From the NCBI GenBank assembly GCA_947463445.1, contig CANHRS010000021.1:1-35173 (forward strand): a stretch of 35,173 bases of DNA, written 5' to 3'. Positions 33,562-35,173 of the stretch are shown in pieces. Both the position numbers and the translations under genes were made by a program. Each line of letters opens with the position of its first letter. Position 1 is the first letter of the stretch. The stretch comes from Flavobacteriia bacterium (lineage in GTDB: Bacteria > Bacteroidota > Bacteroidia > Flavobacteriales_D > Crocinitomicaceae). The notes under the pieces were generated by a model that had not been told where the DNA came from, did not search any database, and saw only the letters and a program-made list of their open reading frames with translations.

Positions 33562-34615
33562 AGTTTATATCAAACGAAATACTTGTTACACGTTTGGTAA
33601 CTTGTCCTTGTATCACCTCTTCTCTCACTAAATCTCGTGCTGTTTTATCATTAAAAACTTCTTCCAGGTTTTTTATGTGTCCACATGGGATATGATTGAT
33701 TAAAGCCCATTCTAAAAACTCTGCTACCGTAAACTGTTTAACTGCTGGCTCCAGAAGTTTAGCAAGCGCATCTCGATGAGTAACACGGGCTTGATTTGAA
33801 ATAAACCTAGTATCATTCAAGTATTGAACTAGATTTAATTTTTGAAGTAACTTCCTGAATTGATTATCACTACCAATTGCAAACGTAATCTGCTGACCAT
33901 CCACTGTTGTGAAAATTTCGCCGTATGGAGCAATAGAAGGATGTAAGCTTCCAATTCTTTGCGGAATCTTGTTGTTCATTAAATAACTAGAAGCTTGATT
34001 GACTAGACTACATACAGCAGTTTTATACAAAGAAACATGTACGTCTTTTCCAATGCCAGATTTTTCACGTGCTAATAAAGCAAGTAATATACCTTCTTTT
34101 AATTGATGCGCAGTTAACACATCAATTAAGGCTACAGGCATTTTTATTGGGTCAGTTGTACTTAAACCATTCATTGACATAAATCCACTTTCTGCTTGCA
34201 AAATCAAGTCATAAGCTACCCTGTCTGAATCCGATCCAAAGCCACTAACACGACCATGAATTAAGCGTGGATTTATAGTATGTAAACGTTCCGATTCAAT
34301 ACCAAATTTGGAATAATCACTTGATTTAAAATTGGAAAGTAGAATATCCGCTTCTTTTATTAATTCTAAGAAAGTAGTTACATCTTTCAAATTCAATAAA
34401 TCCAAAGAGATGTATTTTTTCTTGTAATTTACACTAGAAAAGTAAGCAGATATAGTATCCGTGTTTTCTCCTGTCACTTTCCACGTTCGGGTGACATCTT
34501 TATGTGTTGGATGCTCAATTTTAATGACATCTGCTCCAAGTTCTGCAAAAAACATACCTACAGATGGACCTGCAAGTACTGTTGAAATATCGATAATTTT
34601 AAGATGAGAAAGCAT
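33560..34615 (-). CDS. Family III CoA-transferase (CaiB/BaiF type)
   Basis: Family III enzymes move CoA between carboxylic acids. The 351-residue protein begins LKIIDISTVLAGPSVGMFFAELGADVIKIE (5-34), the standard opening. D136 in RVAYDLILQAESG is the catalytic aspartate that forms the acyl anhydride. It is shorter than most members (380-430 residues); the beginning and end look intact, so loops are probably trimmed. Members include carnitine-CoA transferase, formyl-CoA transferase and 2-methylacyl-CoA racemase, and the substrate here is unknown. The ATG overlaps the stop of the RlpA-like gene as TAATG. Confidence 0.87.
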   Translation of the reverse strand: MLSHLKIIDISTVLAGPSVGMFFAELGADVIKIEHPTHKDVTRTWKVTGENTDTISAYFSSVNYKKKYISLDLLNLKDVTTFLELIKEADILLSNFKSSDYSKFGIESERLHTINPRLIHGRVSGFGSDSDRVAYDLILQAESGFMSMNGLSTTDPIKMPVALIDVLTAHQLKEGILLALLAREKSGIGKDVHVSLYKTAVCSLVNQASSYLMNNKIPQRIGSLHPSIAPYGEIFTTVDGQQITFAIGSDNQFRKLLQKLNLVQYLNDTRFISNQARVTHRDALAKLLEPAVKQFTVAEFLEWALINHIPCGHIKNLEEVFNDKTARDLVREEVIQGQVTKRVTSISFDIN

Positions 34616-35004
34616 TATTGAACTCGTTTTACCACTACATGTGTAGTGCCTTTACGGATAAAATTCAATTTTTTTGCAGCTTTCTTGGATAAATCAATTA
34701 AGCGCTTAGCACTTTTAGGTAAACGATCATTTATTTTTACATAGACAACCGAATCATTATCCAAATTTTGTACACGCACTACAGATCCAAAAGCTAATGT
34801 TTGATGTGCTGCCGTGTATTTATTTTGACTGAAAATTTCTCCAGAAGATGTTTGTCTACCATGGAATTTATTTGCGTAATAAGAAGCATGACCCGACTCC
34901 AAATAACAATCTTGCTCTGGTAAAAATGAATACAAAACTACTGTAGTAAGTAATGTAAAAATGGACGTCCATACTTTCACGCATTTTGATTTCATAGGAT
35001 GCAT
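34615..35004 (-). CDS. RlpA-like double-psi beta-barrel protein
   Basis: The 129-residue protein has an N-terminal membrane/signal segment (about 11-28) and then an RlpA-like DPBB domain. GHASYYANKFHGRQTSSGEIF (38-58), AAHQTLAFGSVVRV (65-78) and INDRLPKSAKRLIDLS (91-106) are the family motifs, including the H67 and D104 pair of the lytic transglycosylase-like site. No lipobox cysteine follows the signal and no SPOR domain is present, so it is smaller than classical RlpA. It probably acts on periplasmic peptidoglycan. ATGs at 35004 and 34995 are both possible starts. It is translationally coupled to the CoA-transferase gene by a TAATG overlap. Confidence 0.87.
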   Translation of the reverse strand: MHPMKSKCVKVWTSIFTLLTTVVLYSFLPEQDCYLESGHASYYANKFHGRQTSSGEIFSQNKYTAAHQTLAFGSVVRVQNLDNDSVVYVKINDRLPKSAKRLIDLSKKAAKKLNFIRKGTTHVVVKRVQ

Positions 35005-35173
35005 TTTAAGCGAGCGGCGAAATTAAGGGCATGGTCTTAAAAATGAATTCTAAATCTAGTGGATGTTATGAACATGAAAAATAAAGAAATTAACAGGTTG
35101 TCAACATATTTTTAAATAACACAACTTAAAAAACTTAAAATTAAGCACTTAAAATTTATTTCATTTTTAACAA
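35005..35173. other. AT-rich non-coding end of the window
   Basis: No reading frame, tRNA or terminator is seen here. ACTTAAAA occurs three times close together (35124, 35133 and 35147), and ATGTT/AACAT make a small inverted repeat near 35065. The promoter of the RlpA-like gene should lie at the left edge. The next gene is outside the window. Confidence 0.4.

Noticed and set aside
35005-35173. Replication origin signals at the window end
   Set aside because: The region is AT-rich with small repeats, but no TTATCCACA-type DnaA box is present and no dnaA or other origin gene is seen.

Overview
The window reads as a piece of a low-GC Bacteroidota chromosome, most likely from the order Flavobacteriales. 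The gene content points there: bacillithiol deacetylase bshB1, a fused ResB-CcsA cytochrome c maturation protein, a DUF4834 protein beside a short carB, and the fused acyl-CoA mutase IcmF. The promoters agree, because several starts follow the Bacteroidota -7 box TAnnTTTG rather than sigma-70 boxes, and Shine-Dalgarno sites are scarce. No rRNA, tRNA, CRISPR array or insertion sequence was seen. The species cannot be named from this sequence.

Layout. Positions 1-4.7 kb hold housekeeping metabolism on the minus strand: the 5' part of hemB, a thiolase, ilvE and a dicarboxylate/glutamate symporter, with two strong intrinsic terminators. A divergent membrane protein of unknown role follows (4.8-5.9 kb), then a secreted leucine-rich-repeat protein and an MFS transporter. 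From 12.5 to 8.6 kb runs a tight four-gene minus-strand operon: an epimerase-like barrel fused to CBS domains, a type I-beta DAHP synthase, a KdsC-like HAD phosphatase with a possible HTH-derived N-terminus, and a saccharopine/alanine dehydrogenase-like enzyme. Upstream lie an alpha/beta hydrolase and icmF.

Positions 16.8-19 kb form an accessory pocket. An AAA ATPase with a winged-helix segment and a DUF4143 PD-(D/E)XK-like tail (17010-18164) is bracketed by two arrays of three 22-bp repeats. The arrays share a 42-bp perfect direct repeat, and the upstream one lies over the likely promoter. Next come a translationally coupled pair (a 50-residue ORF and a DUF1653 protein) and intergenic short tandem repeats. 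Then follow a LytS/LytTR two-component pair, a Wzx-like flippase and a FemAB/GNAT-like protein (19-23.2 kb).

Positions 23.2-35 kb are mainly minus strand. A MntA-HepT toxin-antitoxin module is translationally linked to bshB1. CcsBA, DUF4834, carB (without its C-terminal regulatory domain) and a PLP-dependent deaminase/desulfhydrase follow. gcvT is on the plus strand with a clear promoter and terminator, and a CoA-transferase with an RlpA-like protein ends the window.

The best candidates for something undescribed are the repeat-bracketed ATPase, the four-gene epimerase-CBS/DAHPS/HAD/dehydrogenase operon, and heptad tandem repeats that sit in the same orientation upstream of hemB, icmF and the sensor kinase gene.
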